A stretch of 64,000 bases of DNA. Origin: Larkinella soli. Its GTDB lineage: Bacteria > Bacteroidota > Bacteroidia > Cytophagales > Spirosomataceae. Positions within the stretch are counted from its first letter, which is position 1. The number at the start of each line of letters is the position of its first letter. Shown piece after piece: positions 54,282 through 63,838 of the stretch. Below the pieces are notes generated by a model. It worked only from the letters and a program-made list of their open reading frames with translations, was not told the DNA's origin and searched no databases. Location: the NCBI RefSeq assembly GCF_003703975.1, contig NZ_QTJY01000002.1, positions 248,001-312,000 of the forward strand, read 5' to 3'. Made by a program: the position numbers and the translations under genes.

Positions 54282-57071
54282 ATGAAGAAGCCTTCAACCA
54301 GGCCAACCCCCCAGGGGCCACCCCGATGGGCGGCCCGCCTGCTACGCTGGTTGACGCCCGCCGGCCTGCTGGAAGAGCTGCAGGGGGATCTGCAGGAGCA
54401 GTTTTCCCGGCGGCTTGAACAGGTAGGCCCTTCCCGGGCCCGTTGGTGGTATGGCCGGGAAGCCCTGAAGGTCATTCGGCCCTACTACCTACGGCGTCGA
54501 GCCGCCGAGCTTGCCCAATTGCTGATCGATCGCTTCAGGAAACGACCCGATCACTACCACTCCTTCCTGAAGCCTGAAACCCATTCGTCACCCGTAATTT
54601 CGCTTCCTATGCTACGCAATCACCTCAAAATGGCGTTCCGAACCCTCAGTCGGAATAAGCTATATACCGCCCTGAATATGGCCGGGCTCGCCTTTGGGAT
54701 CACCTGCTTTTTACTGGTTGGGCTCTATCTGTTCGATGAGCTTACCTTCGATCAGCAGCACGGCAACGCCGGCCGGATCTACCGGGTCATCCAGCACAAA
54801 AACCAGAAAGGGGAAGTCAGTACCCTGGCCGGAGGGAGTTATAAACTGGCGGCTGAAGCCGGGAAAATCCTGACGGAAGTCGAAAATACAACGCGGTTAT
54901 CCAGGCCCGGACGGGCGAATCTGATCAATCCTGAAAACCCGGTGAATTTTCAGGAGACCATTACCAATGCGGATGAAAACTTTCTGCAAATTTTTGATTT
55001 TCCGCTGCTGTTGGGCGACAGGAAGACGGCCTTAGCCGAGCCGAATTCGATTGTGATCAATGAAGAGTTGGCCATGCGGCTGTTTGGCCACACGCAGGTA
55101 TTGGGCAAGACGCTCGAGTTTAGTCACCTGGACGCTCCGCTGAAAGTAACCGGCGTTTTGAAAAACCACCCTCGTAATTCGAGTTTTAACTTCAATTCGC
55201 TGGTGTCGGAAGCCACCTTCCGGAGTTCCGAGTTTTTCAGGCAAACGATGGCTGGAGACTGGTCGTCCACTAATTTTTCGGTTTATGTTCTGCTGAAGCC
55301 CAATACGAGTGCGGAAGCGGTTTCAACCAAACTAACGAAGCTAACTTTAGCCAACTTCAAACCGGAGGTCGGGACCAGTCTCTCATTTAGCCTCCAGGCC
55401 CTGAAAGACATTCATTTATATTCGGAAGGAATAACCGATGGGGCCCGAAATTCAAACGTGGAAGCGATGGCTCAGGGAAGCCCCTTTTACATCCGGATCT
55501 TCTGGTTCATTGCGCTCTTTGTGCTGTGTATTGCCGGCATTAATTACATGAATCTATCGACCGCCAGAGCCTCTAACCGCCTGAAGGAAATTGGGATTCG
55601 TAAGTCGGTCGGGGCCGAACGAAGCGCCCTGATTTATCAATTTCTGGTGGAAGCCCTGCTGATTACGGGCCTTTCGGCCGTATTGGCGCTCGTCCTGGTT
55701 AATGTCCTCCTGCCGTTCCTGAACCAACTTGTCGATAAACAACTGAGTCTGGGTTTGGGAACCGACTACCGAATCTGGCTGATGACCCTGGCCGCGACCC
55801 TGCTCATGGGGCTGCTGTCGGGGAGCTATCCCGCCTTGCTGCTGTCGGGTTTCAGGCCCGTTTTGTTGCTGAAAGGCATGAAAATAAATTCTCAGGGCAG
55901 CCTGAGCCTGCGGAAAGCCCTGGTGGTGTTTCAGTTTACGATCTCGACCGTGCTGATCATCGGGACCATCGTCCTGTTCCGGCAGGTGCAGTTTATGAAG
56001 ACCGCCCATCTGGGTTTCAACAAAAACCTGCTGGTAGTCATTGACGTCAATACCGGCGCAGCGCGGGACCATTTTGAAACCATCAAGACGAGCATGACTC
56101 AAATTCCCTCGGTGAAACAAGTCTCGGTTTCTTCACGGGTACCCGGCGAATGGAAAACGATTCGGCGGGTTAAAATCAACCCCCAGGGCAAGGCCGATGA
56201 TCCCCAAGTGGCTTATCTGATTGGGGCGGATAAAGACTTTCTGAACACCTTTGAAGTCAAGCTGTTGCAAGGACGAAACTTTGTCAATCCGGCGGATTCG
56301 ACCGCGGTCCTTCTGAATGAAACGGCGGCTCGCCTGCTGAACATTACCGAACCGTCCGACCAACCCGTAGAGATACCAGCGATGGCGCGGGGGAGTGAGT
56401 TTGAACCGGTTCTTATCGACAACAGCCCCTTCAAAGCCCGGGTAATCGGTATTGTGAAAGATTTCCATTTTCAGTCGTTACACGACAAGATTGAGCCCCT
56501 GGTAGTGGCTTATCACCAAAACCCGATTCATGGAATTGATTATTATACCGCGCGGATCGATGCCACGGGCATTCCCGAAACGCTGGAAAAACTCAAGGCG
56601 GTGATGATGAAAGCGGACCCGGACGAACCCTTCGAGTATCATTTCCTGGACCAGCAGCTGGCACGGTTTTACGTGGAAGACGCCCGTCGGCAAACGCTGC
56701 TGATCTGGGTAGCGCTGGCGACTATTTTCATCGCCTGTCTGGGCCTGTTCGGTCTGGCGACTTTCTCGGCCGAACAACGCATTAAAGAAATCGGGGTACG
56801 GAAAGTGCTGGGAGCCAGCGTCGCCGATCTGGCTACCTTACTTTCGATGGACTTCCTGAAATTGGTGCTGATTGCCAACGGCATCGCCTTTCCCATCGCC
56901 TGGTGGGGCACCGGGCAGTGGCTTCAGGGGTATGCCTATCATATCGACCTGGAATGGTGGATGTTCGCCGGAGCCAGTCTGCTGGCCGTGGGGATTGCCC
57001 TTCTCACCGTCAGTTACCAAAGCATCAAAGCGGCACTGGCGAACCCGGTCAAGAGTTTACGCAGCGAATAA
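54282..57071 (+). CDS. FtsX/MacB-type ABC transporter permease with N-terminal prefix domain
   Basis: A 929-residue permease. Residues ~1-90 are the soluble permease prefix domain (WAARLLRWLTPAGLLEELQG, EEQFSRR-like helix, WWYGREALKVIRPYYL). Two MacB_PCD periplasmic domains and two FtsX modules follow, giving about eight membrane helices: one near 128-148, three at ~405-525, one near 545-565 and three at ~805-915. FtsX signatures EIGIRKSVGAERSALI and KEIGVRKVLGASVADLA occur in both halves. No ATPase gene is adjacent, so the partner ATPase is encoded elsewhere. Substrates of this group are not established. Confidence 0.9.
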   Translation: MKKPSTRPTPQGPPRWAARLLRWLTPAGLLEELQGDLQEQFSRRLEQVGPSRARWWYGREALKVIRPYYLRRRAAELAQLLIDRFRKRPDHYHSFLKPETHSSPVISLPMLRNHLKMAFRTLSRNKLYTALNMAGLAFGITCFLLVGLYLFDELTFDQQHGNAGRIYRVIQHKNQKGEVSTLAGGSYKLAAEAGKILTEVENTTRLSRPGRANLINPENPVNFQETITNADENFLQIFDFPLLLGDRKTALAEPNSIVINEELAMRLFGHTQVLGKTLEFSHLDAPLKVTGVLKNHPRNSSFNFNSLVSEATFRSSEFFRQTMAGDWSSTNFSVYVLLKPNTSAEAVSTKLTKLTLANFKPEVGTSLSFSLQALKDIHLYSEGITDGARNSNVEAMAQGSPFYIRIFWFIALFVLCIAGINYMNLSTARASNRLKEIGIRKSVGAERSALIYQFLVEALLITGLSAVLALVLVNVLLPFLNQLVDKQLSLGLGTDYRIWLMTLAATLLMGLLSGSYPALLLSGFRPVLLLKGMKINSQGSLSLRKALVVFQFTISTVLIIGTIVLFRQVQFMKTAHLGFNKNLLVVIDVNTGAARDHFETIKTSMTQIPSVKQVSVSSRVPGEWKTIRRVKINPQGKADDPQVAYLIGADKDFLNTFEVKLLQGRNFVNPADSTAVLLNETAARLLNITEPSDQPVEIPAMARGSEFEPVLIDNSPFKARVIGIVKDFHFQSLHDKIEPLVVAYHQNPIHGIDYYTARIDATGIPETLEKLKAVMMKADPDEPFEYHFLDQQLARFYVEDARRQTLLIWVALATIFIACLGLFGLATFSAEQRIKEIGVRKVLGASVADLATLLSMDFLKLVLIANGIAFPIAWWGTGQWLQGYAYHIDLEWWMFAGASLLAVGIALLTVSYQSIKAALANPVKSLRSE

Positions 57072-57106
57072 ACAAATATACAAAACCCCGACGGCAACAG
57101 TCCATT

Positions 57107-57143
57107 AGAAAAGCCGGCCATTGGTAAAATGGCCGGCTTTTCT
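57107..57143. terminator. Bidirectional terminator
   Basis: AGAAAAGCCGGCCATT (57107-57122) pairs with AATGGCCGGCTTTTCT (57128-57143). It lies between the converging permease and KASIII-like genes, with A/T tracts suited to both strands. Confidence 0.85.
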
Positions 57144-57188
57144 GTTTGCCTTCGCCGACCGTATTATCGGCGGTCAGGTACTGGCTGT

Positions 57189-58265
57189 TTAAAACTGGTA
57201 GACTAAAGCATTGATATTCATGCCGGCTCCGACTGAGGCAAAAATTACCTTATCGCCCGGGTTGAACCGGTGCCCCTCCAGCTTTCCCTTAAGAATCAGA
57301 TCCAGTAAGGTAGGAACCGTGGCTACCGAGCTGTTGCCTAACCACGAAATGGTCATCGGCATCAGCTCCGGGGAGGGCGTATCGAGCCCGCAAAGCTTAA
57401 ACAGCCGCTGAAGGATCGCCATATCCATTTTCTCGTTCGCCTGGTGAATGAGCACTTTGCTGATCGCCGAAAGCGGAAGACCGGCTTTGTCCAAGGCCGC
57501 TTTCATCGCCTGCGGTACGTGGTTTAAGGCAAATTCATACAATTTACGGCCATTCATTTTCAGGTATATATCCTGATCCCCGGACCGGTCAGGGGCATAG
57601 GAATGGTTCATGGATAATAAATCGACGTATTCTAAGGCATGCGTCTGGCTGCAATGGGCTATGATCCCCCCCTGGCTCACCTGGCCCTCCAGCAGCACGG
57701 CCCCGCTGCCGTCGCCAAACAGCATGCTGTCCCGGTCGTACGCGTCGACGACCCGGGATAAGGTTTCGGTTCCGATCACCAGGCACCGCCGGGCATCGCC
57801 GGACCGGATGTAGTAATTGGCCTGAATAACGCCTTCCAGCCAACCCGGACAGCCAAAGGCCAGATCATAGGCCACACAGTCCGGGTTTTTGATTTGAAGC
57901 ATGGCCTTGATGCGGGAGGCCAGGGAAGGAACCTGATTGACCCGGTTCGTGCCCGAAGCGACATCCCCGAAGTTATGGGCAACAATCAGATAATCCAGGC
58001 TTTCCGGATCGATACCGGAGTCCTGAAGGGCGTTGGCAGCTGCTAAATAACCCAAATCGGAAGCCTGCTCATGAGGCTGGGCATACCGGCGTTCGCTGAT
58101 GCCCGAAATGGATTGAAACTTTTCCAGGATGGAAGCCTGATTCTGAGGAAAGGGCGAACCATCCGGATTGAAAAAACGGTGATCGGCAAAGGCTTCGTTA
58201 GGGACGGTGACGGAAGGGATGTAACTGCCGGTGGCGAGAATAACCGATTGAATGGATGAATTCAT
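57189..58265 (-). CDS. 3-oxoacyl-ACP synthase III-like (KASIII/FabH-like) protein
   Basis: A 358-residue thiolase-fold condensing enzyme. The catalytic Cys139 is in AYDLAFGCPGWLEG, the His in VLIHQANEKMD near 279 and the Asn in SWLGNSSVATVPTLL near 308, a complete triad. It is slightly longer than FabH (~320), with extra sequence near the N-terminus, and it stands alone without other fatty-acid genes, so it may start a special chain or make a secondary product. I chose ATG 58265; a TTG at 58283 is also in frame. A -7-like box TATCTTTG lies only four bases before the ATG, too close for a normal leader. Confidence 0.88.
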   Translation of the reverse strand: MNSSIQSVILATGSYIPSVTVPNEAFADHRFFNPDGSPFPQNQASILEKFQSISGISERRYAQPHEQASDLGYLAAANALQDSGIDPESLDYLIVAHNFGDVASGTNRVNQVPSLASRIKAMLQIKNPDCVAYDLAFGCPGWLEGVIQANYYIRSGDARRCLVIGTETLSRVVDAYDRDSMLFGDGSGAVLLEGQVSQGGIIAHCSQTHALEYVDLLSMNHSYAPDRSGDQDIYLKMNGRKLYEFALNHVPQAMKAALDKAGLPLSAISKVLIHQANEKMDMAILQRLFKLCGLDTPSPELMPMTISWLGNSSVATVPTLLDLILKGKLEGHRFNPGDKVIFASVGAGMNINALVYQF

Positions 58266-58540
58266 ACCCCAAAGATAATTCAAGAATGCAGACTGCCCAT
58301 TCCTTTCTTTGGATAATAAAACCCACCCTACACCTCGACCGACCCAAAGCTGGCATTCCTGAAAGCTTATTCGTTGTTTTCACTCTGGTCGGCGTGCCTA
58401 TGAATAAACCCGCCGGGCAGTTTTTCCTGATCCTCCATTTGTCCGGCTTTCATTCAGCCCCCTGGAAGAAGTAAACGTTTGAAAATCAAGGATCTGGCCT
58501 GTGACAACCCAGAGTTGCCACCACGCGGCCCCTGATTTTG

Positions 58541-60202
58541 CTACAGCCTCCCGATCGACCGCCACATCGCCAGTTCCTCCCCAAAGCGGTTGCCGATGAC
58601 CTCACATTTCGTATCGATCCGCATCGTCGGGCGGGTTTTGAGGTTGTAGGCCGGCCATTCGGGGACTCCTTTCGCAGCCGGTTTTCCCGTCCGGGCGAAC
58701 GTCGTCCACAACTCGGCGAAGTGATGCGAAGCCTCGAACCGTTCGGGCCGGTTGCCTCCAAAAAAGCTCTCTTTGGGCGCCGAGCCGTCGCGGGGCGGAA
58801 TTTCGTTGTTGAACTTGAAGGAAATATCCATCGCGTGGGGCGTTCCCATCGCATAGTCCGTACCCGGAATTTTCTTCTCGGACTTATAGCCAAAATTATA
58901 GAGGTACACGGGCGCCCCGCCCTGCCTGGTCTTTTTCTCGGCAATGTCCACCGAGCCCAGCCCCATCAGCGTAATGGACGAAACCGCCACGAAAATGTCG
59001 GCGGCCGAGGCATGGGGCGTCGCTTTCCGGTAGGTATCCACAATTTTTTGGGCCTCAGCCCCATACTGCGGTTCCAGTTTCCGGCGAAGGCCGTCGAAGT
59101 CCAGTCTGGCAAACTCGGTATCTTTCCGTTCCCAGGCAAAGAAGGTGTATTCGTCCTCATTCCAGCCGACCAGCAGCGGTTTCGTGCGGGAGATGGCCGG
59201 GGCGGTCGGATCGAACGGATGGCGGGGCAGCACGACCCCGTCGACCACCGGGCCGAATCCGCCGTAGTTCCGGCGCATGAATCCCTGCTCCCTGTCCTTT
59301 TCGATGAAAGGGGGCACAAACGGCAGTTTTCCCTGCATACTGAACAGATCGGACGCGGGGACTTCCAGCAGCTTCCGCCAGTCTTTGGGCGCAATGTTCA
59401 GTTCCTTCAGCAGCATGGCGGTGGTTTCGGCGGCCACCTCTTTCGGGGTCATCCGAACGCCCGGACCGCTTTCGATCGAGGCTTTGTTGAAATACGGTGC
59501 GGCCTCGGGCATGGCGTATAAACAGGAGGTTTTGGCGCCCCCACCCGATTCACCCCAGATCATCACGTTATCGGGATCTCCGCCGAACCGGCCGATGTTG
59601 TCGTGCACCCATTTCAGCCCGGCCACGATGTCGAGCATGCCCATGTTGCCCGAACCCGCATAGTCCGGACCGGCGATTTCTTCCAGGTAAAGAAAGCCCA
59701 GAAGTCCGAGCCGGTGATTCGTTTCCACCACGACGACATCGAAGTTCCGGGCCAGGTTGGACCCGTCCTGACTCACCGAGGCCCCCGACCCGATCACGAA
59801 CCCCCCGCCATGACTGTAGAACATGACCGGCCGTTTCCGGTTGTCGTTGGCCGGTGTCCAGACATTCAGGAACAGACAGTCTTCCGCCGGAGCCGGCTCG
59901 TTCCGGCGGGGAGGCTGGATGGCCGGAGGACCCACCGTCAGGGCATCCCGAACCCCGGTCCAGGCAGCGACGGGTTCCGGCCGGCGAAACCGCCGTTCCC
60001 CGGATACCTTGCCCCCATAGGGTATTCCCTTGAAAATATTGACTCCTTCGTTGCGCATCCCCCGCACACGGCCGTGGGTGGTCTCCGTTTCCACAAAATC
60101 AGTTGATTTAAGGGGAGATGAAAAGCCGAACGGGGATAAGGAGAGCGCAGCGGTGGTGAGGGAGAGCTGCGACAGAAAATTTCTACGGTCCAGTTGATTC
60201 AT
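58541..60202 (-). CDS. Exported type-B carboxylesterase
   Basis: A 553-residue esterase of the para-nitrobenzyl esterase family. A Tat-like signal (LDRRNFLSQL, then a hydrophobic stretch to ~30) suggests folded export. Motifs are HGGGFVIGSG at 131-140 (oxyanion hole), nucleophile Ser219 in IWGESGGGAKT, EDCLFLNVWTP, GWNEDEYTFF with an acidic residue, and the C-terminal GTPHAMDISF with catalytic His. Its substrate is unknown. It is transcribed away from the AraC-hydrolase cluster at 60413 and may or may not be controlled by it. Confidence 0.88.
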   Translation of the reverse strand: MNQLDRRNFLSQLSLTTAALSLSPFGFSSPLKSTDFVETETTHGRVRGMRNEGVNIFKGIPYGGKVSGERRFRRPEPVAAWTGVRDALTVGPPAIQPPRRNEPAPAEDCLFLNVWTPANDNRKRPVMFYSHGGGFVIGSGASVSQDGSNLARNFDVVVVETNHRLGLLGFLYLEEIAGPDYAGSGNMGMLDIVAGLKWVHDNIGRFGGDPDNVMIWGESGGGAKTSCLYAMPEAAPYFNKASIESGPGVRMTPKEVAAETTAMLLKELNIAPKDWRKLLEVPASDLFSMQGKLPFVPPFIEKDREQGFMRRNYGGFGPVVDGVVLPRHPFDPTAPAISRTKPLLVGWNEDEYTFFAWERKDTEFARLDFDGLRRKLEPQYGAEAQKIVDTYRKATPHASAADIFVAVSSITLMGLGSVDIAEKKTRQGGAPVYLYNFGYKSEKKIPGTDYAMGTPHAMDISFKFNNEIPPRDGSAPKESFFGGNRPERFEASHHFAELWTTFARTGKPAAKGVPEWPAYNLKTRPTMRIDTKCEVIGNRFGEELAMWRSIGRL

Positions 60203-60412
60203 GTTTTGGGAGTAGTTGATCGGGACTCAGGCGGAATACCGGCGTTGAAAAGGCAATGGATTGTTGATAAAGTTTGATCTTAACTTCTTACACGGTAATA
60301 AGAAAATCCTATCGGATTCTTACTGCGGTAAGCGGGCCGCGGCCGGGCCGAAAATTCGGAAGGCCGCCGGGACGCGTTGAACTAATTTAGATTTGAATTC
60401 CTTAACCTGGGT

Positions 60413-61291
60413 ATGGAAAACCAGAAAATACGTCCGGTATCGGAATTCAACCATGAACTCCGGCTGAAAGGCTTCAATGTCTTCCAGCTGGAGAGCGACA
60501 GCCACGCCACCCGCATCTACAGCCGGAAAGATTTCTACAAAATCTGCCTGACCACCGGAAAAAGTGTCATCCACTATGCTGACCGGAGTTTCGAGCACAA
60601 CGACACCGTCCTGTTCTTTGGTAATCCGCACGTTCCGTATTCCTGGGAAACCATCTCGACGACCTATGTAGGCTACACCTGCCTGTTTTCCGAGGAGTTC
60701 TTCGCGTCGGCCGACCGGTCGGAGAGCCTTCAGCACTCCCCCCTGTTCAAGCTGAGCGGCACGCCCATTTTTTCGATCAGTCCATCGCAGCGGGAATTTC
60801 TGAATACGATCTTCCGGAAAATGATCGAGGAGCAGCAGACGACGTATGCCTACAAAGACGACCTGATCCGCAACTATATCCACCTGATCATCCACGAAGC
60901 GCTCAAGCTGGAGCCGTCCCGGCACATCGATCATCATAAGAATGCCGCGTCCCGGCTTACCTCCGTATTTCTTGAACTCCTGGAGCGGCAATTCCCGATC
61001 GAGACCCTCGATCGGCCGCTGCAACTGACGACGGCCCAGGACTATGCCGGAAGCCTGAATGTCCACGTCAATTATCTGAACCGGGCCGTCAACGAGGTAA
61101 CCGGTAAATCCACTACGGCCCATATTTCCGAACGGATTCTGGGCGAAGCCAAAGCCCTGCTCCAGCATACGGACTGGAACGTCTCCGATATCGCGTATGC
61201 CCTGGGTTTTCAGTATCCTTCCTATTTCAACAACTTTTTCAGAAAGTTCACCGGCACCAATCCCCGGAGCTTCCGCCTGGCCGCGGTTTGA
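60413..61291 (+). CDS. AraC family transcriptional regulator
   Basis: A 292-residue regulator. The N-terminal ~180 residues form a sensing domain (YSRKDFYKICLTTGKSVIHY, TVLFFGNPHVPYSW). The C-terminal double helix-turn-helix includes LNVHVNYLNRAVNEVTGKS and VSDIAYALGFQYPSYFNNFF, ending FTGTNPRSFRLA. It is 89 bases before a hydrolase gene on the same strand and divergent from the carboxylesterase. Either may be its target. The palindromic site of the other AraC cluster is not seen here. Confidence 0.87.
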   Translation: MENQKIRPVSEFNHELRLKGFNVFQLESDSHATRIYSRKDFYKICLTTGKSVIHYADRSFEHNDTVLFFGNPHVPYSWETISTTYVGYTCLFSEEFFASADRSESLQHSPLFKLSGTPIFSISPSQREFLNTIFRKMIEEQQTTYAYKDDLIRNYIHLIIHEALKLEPSRHIDHHKNAASRLTSVFLELLERQFPIETLDRPLQLTTAQDYAGSLNVHVNYLNRAVNEVTGKSTTAHISERILGEAKALLQHTDWNVSDIAYALGFQYPSYFNNFFRKFTGTNPRSFRLAAV

Positions 61292-61343
61292 AATTTATAA
61301 GTATCGGTTTGATTAATGTTAACCCTCTGCCGGGGCAGTGGTT

Positions 61344-61351
61344 TACCTTTG
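61344..61351 (+). promoter_or_regulatory. Probable -7 element of the hydrolase gene
   Basis: TACCTTTG, a perfect match to TAnnTTTG, ends 29 bases before the ATG at 61381. A TTTG at 61308 is too far for a normal -33, so an activator such as the adjacent AraC protein may be needed. Confidence 0.5.
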
Positions 61352-61380
61352 TATTCGTAATTCAACCGAAGAATCCGACT

Positions 61381-62451
61381 ATGAAAATCAGCACGACCAT
61401 TGCGCTTTTATCCATTCTGGTGTCCGGACCGGCCCAGGCACAAAACCGAATGGCCGCGTCAGATCAACCGAAAGAAGTCATGAAATCGATCAAACCGGCG
61501 GAACACTATACGTTCCCGTTAAGTGATAAGGTAACCCGTCAGGAGGTAACGTACAAAAACCGGTATGGCATCACTATATCGGCTGATTTATACCTTCCAA
61601 AGGATCGCGGCAGCGAACCCCTGGCGGCCCTCGCCGTCAGCGGCCCGTTCGGCGCGGTAAAACAACAGGCCTCCGGATTATACGCGCAGGCCATGGCCGA
61701 GCGTGGCTTTGTCACGCTGGCCTTCGATCCTTCCTATACCGGAGAAAGCGGTGGCGAACCCCGGAATGTGGCTTCGCCGGACATCAATACCGAGGATTTC
61801 AGCGCGGCCGTGGATTATCTCGGTCTCCAGCCTTTCGTGGACCGAAACAGGATCGGCATCATCGGCATCTGCGGTTTTGCCGGTATGAGTTTAAATGCGG
61901 CCGCAGTAGACAAACGCATCAAAGCCGTGGCTACTACCAGTATGTATGATATGTCACGGGTGATGGCGAAGGGGTATTTTGACCAGCTTACCGCTGACCA
62001 ACGCACGGAAACGCTGGAGAAAATGAGCCGCCAGCGCTGGGCGGATGCCGAAAAGGGCCGACCGGCTCCTTCCACCAACAATCTTCCCGAAAAGTTGCAG
62101 GGCAATGAACCCGCCTTTGTAGCGGACTACTTCAATTATTACAAAACGCCCCGCGGTTTTCATGCCGGCTCGATCAATTCCAATGGAGCCTGGACGGCGA
62201 CCAGTGCGCTTTCGTTCATGAATATGCCGCTGCTGACCTACATCCGGGAAATCGCACCCCGGCCGGTGTTGCTGATTGCCGGAGAAAAAGCCCACTCCCG
62301 TTATTTCAGCGAGGATGCCTACCAGGCTGCCGCCGAACCGAAGGAGCTGGTGATCATTCCGAATGCCACCCACGTCGACTTGTATGACCGGCTGAATGTG
62401 ATTCCATTCGGTAAGCTGGAGGCCTTTTTCAGGAAGAATCTGGTTTACTGA
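61381..62451 (+). CDS. Exported dienelactone-hydrolase-like alpha/beta hydrolase
   Basis: A 356-residue protein with a signal peptide (residues 1-20, cleavage after AQAQ). The nucleophile position holds Cys in IGIIGICGFAGMS, as in dienelactone hydrolases, which use Cys instead of Ser. The acid is likely in APRPVLLIAGEKAHSRYFSE and the His in PNATHVDLYDR. I chose ATG 61381, which starts at the signal and follows a -7 box; the longer frame from 61288 overlaps the regulator. The next genes, an acetyltransferase and a cupin, follow on the same strand with short gaps. Confidence 0.85.
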   Translation: MKISTTIALLSILVSGPAQAQNRMAASDQPKEVMKSIKPAEHYTFPLSDKVTRQEVTYKNRYGITISADLYLPKDRGSEPLAALAVSGPFGAVKQQASGLYAQAMAERGFVTLAFDPSYTGESGGEPRNVASPDINTEDFSAAVDYLGLQPFVDRNRIGIIGICGFAGMSLNAAAVDKRIKAVATTSMYDMSRVMAKGYFDQLTADQRTETLEKMSRQRWADAEKGRPAPSTNNLPEKLQGNEPAFVADYFNYYKTPRGFHAGSINSNGAWTATSALSFMNMPLLTYIREIAPRPVLLIAGEKAHSRYFSEDAYQAAAEPKELVIIPNATHVDLYDRLNVIPFGKLEAFFRKNLVY

Positions 62452-62532
62452 GGGACAGACCCCGGCGAGGCTTCCGATCAGCTTCCTGCAGGGGTATGAT
62501 CAAATGGATGGAGTTGATTTGGTACTGAAGTT

Positions 62533-63108
62533 ATGACTTACGAACAGGGAAGCAGCGATATCTTCCGCCGGTTGCGAGCGGGTGAGCCGCTCCGAAGGGA
62601 TGACCCCGAATATGAGCGGTTTGGTGAGGTCGTCGCACGAACCATCCGGCTATGCGTCGAGATGAATGCCGCCGCTACCGACGTGAACGAGGTACGGAAA
62701 CGGCTGAGCGAGATCATCGGAACCGAAGTGGATCCGTCGACGACGGTCTTTCCGCCGTTTCACACCAATTTCGGCCGGTTCATTTCACTCGGGAAGAACA
62801 TCTTCATCAACCACGCCTGCTCCTTTCTGGATATCGGCGGCATTACGATCGGAGACGATGTGCAGATCGGCCCGCGGGTCAATCTGACCTCCGAAAATCA
62901 CCCAACCGATCCCGCCGACCGAAAAACGCTCCTGCTGGGGGCCATCGTAATCAAACGGAATGCCTGGATCGGTGCCGGCGCCACCATTCTGCCGGGCGTA
63001 ACGGTAGGCGAAAACGCCATCGTAGCCGCCGGTGCGGTGGTGAGTCGGGATGTGCCGCCGAATACGGTCGTCGCCGGCATCCCCGCAAAAATTGTAAAGA
63101 CCCTGTGA
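62533..63108 (+). CDS. Hexapeptide-repeat sugar O-acetyltransferase
   Basis: A 191-residue left-handed beta-helix enzyme of the maltose/galactoside acetyltransferase (Maa/LacA) family. The N-terminal helical mac domain (DIFRRLRAGEPLRRDDPEYE) precedes repeats such as NIFINHACSFLDIGGITIGD and AWIGAGATILPGVTVGENAI. The catalytic His is in TSENHPTDPADR. It transfers acetyl from acetyl-CoA to a sugar hydroxyl in the cytoplasm. Its function next to exported hydrolase and cupin genes is unexplained; the gaps (81 and 31 bases) allow one operon. Confidence 0.9.
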   Translation: MTYEQGSSDIFRRLRAGEPLRRDDPEYERFGEVVARTIRLCVEMNAAATDVNEVRKRLSEIIGTEVDPSTTVFPPFHTNFGRFISLGKNIFINHACSFLDIGGITIGDDVQIGPRVNLTSENHPTDPADRKTLLLGAIVIKRNAWIGAGATILPGVTVGENAIVAAGAVVSRDVPPNTVVAGIPAKIVKTL

Positions 63109-63139
63109 ACTGAACCAAACAGCGGCCAATCGAAGAAAC

Positions 63140-63682
63140 ATGAAATCATCCGCCTTCCACTGCGAACCCGTCGATGCGGGCCGCCCGCCATCGGCCCGGC
63201 CGTTGCGTCTTCTCATCGTTTCCGGCTGCCTGTTTCTGGCGGCCTGCATCGGCTCGACGGCTCCGGCCCTCGGCCAGAGCGCCCGGCCCGGAACGGCTCC
63301 TAAAGGGGCCAACCGCGGCCCCGCCGACAACTTTACCGGGGTGGTCTGGGTAAAACCGCTGGTACCGCCCGGCAGCCGGACCGACTGCATCGTCAGCGAA
63401 GTCACTTTTGAAGCCAAAGGCCGAACCGTCTGGCACAAACACCCAAACGGCCAGATTCTGGTGGTTACGCAGGGCACCGGCTATTATCAGGAAAAAGGAA
63501 AACCGATCCGGATCATCCGGCAGGGCGAATCCGTCGATATCGCCCCCCAGGTGGTACACTGGCACGGGGCCGGCCCGAACGGTCGGTTGACCCACATCGC
63601 CATCATTCCGAACGTCAGCAGGGGCGGAGCCGTCAACTGGATGCAGCCCGTGACGGATCAGGAATATGGACAGGCGAAATGA
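63140..63682 (+). CDS. Exported cupin, mandelonitrile-lyase-like (paralogue of 48579)
   Basis: A 180-residue cupin. The signal segment (residues ~21-37) contains LAAC, a possible lipobox with Cys36. The cupin barrel begins GPADNFTGVVWVKPL, with metal ligands His99, His101 and Gln105 (WHKHPNGQ) and His140 or His142 in VHWHGAGP, and ends WMQPVTDQEYG. The whole pattern follows the manganese-dependent bacterial hydroxynitrile lyase group more closely than the paralogue at 48579 does. Both cupins sit near AraC regulators and exported oxidoreductases or hydrolases, which suggests a common type of carbonyl or aromatic metabolism. Confidence 0.85.
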   Translation: MKSSAFHCEPVDAGRPPSARPLRLLIVSGCLFLAACIGSTAPALGQSARPGTAPKGANRGPADNFTGVVWVKPLVPPGSRTDCIVSEVTFEAKGRTVWHKHPNGQILVVTQGTGYYQEKGKPIRIIRQGESVDIAPQVVHWHGAGPNGRLTHIAIIPNVSRGGAVNWMQPVTDQEYGQAK

Positions 63683-63838
63683 TCTGCCCATTTTTAAGTC
63701 CGCATTCTCACTGAAATCCTGTTTTATCTCTTATTTCGGGTCCGTGGCATAAGAATTGTACTCCATCACGAACCGCCGGACAAAGGCCGAATCCTTGCGT
63801 CCGTCGGGTTCCGGCTCAATCCTACTCACGTTCCAGGA

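Noticed and set aside
58270-58277. Perfect -7 box TATCTTTG before the KASIII-like gene
   Set aside because: It lies four bases before the chosen ATG and has no -33 partner, so it would require a leaderless message; not listed as a promoter.
61420-61432. Match to the tRNA-Asp 3' end (GTCCGGACCG)
   Set aside because: Only about 10 bases, inside a signal-peptide coding region far from the island; coincidence rather than an att site.
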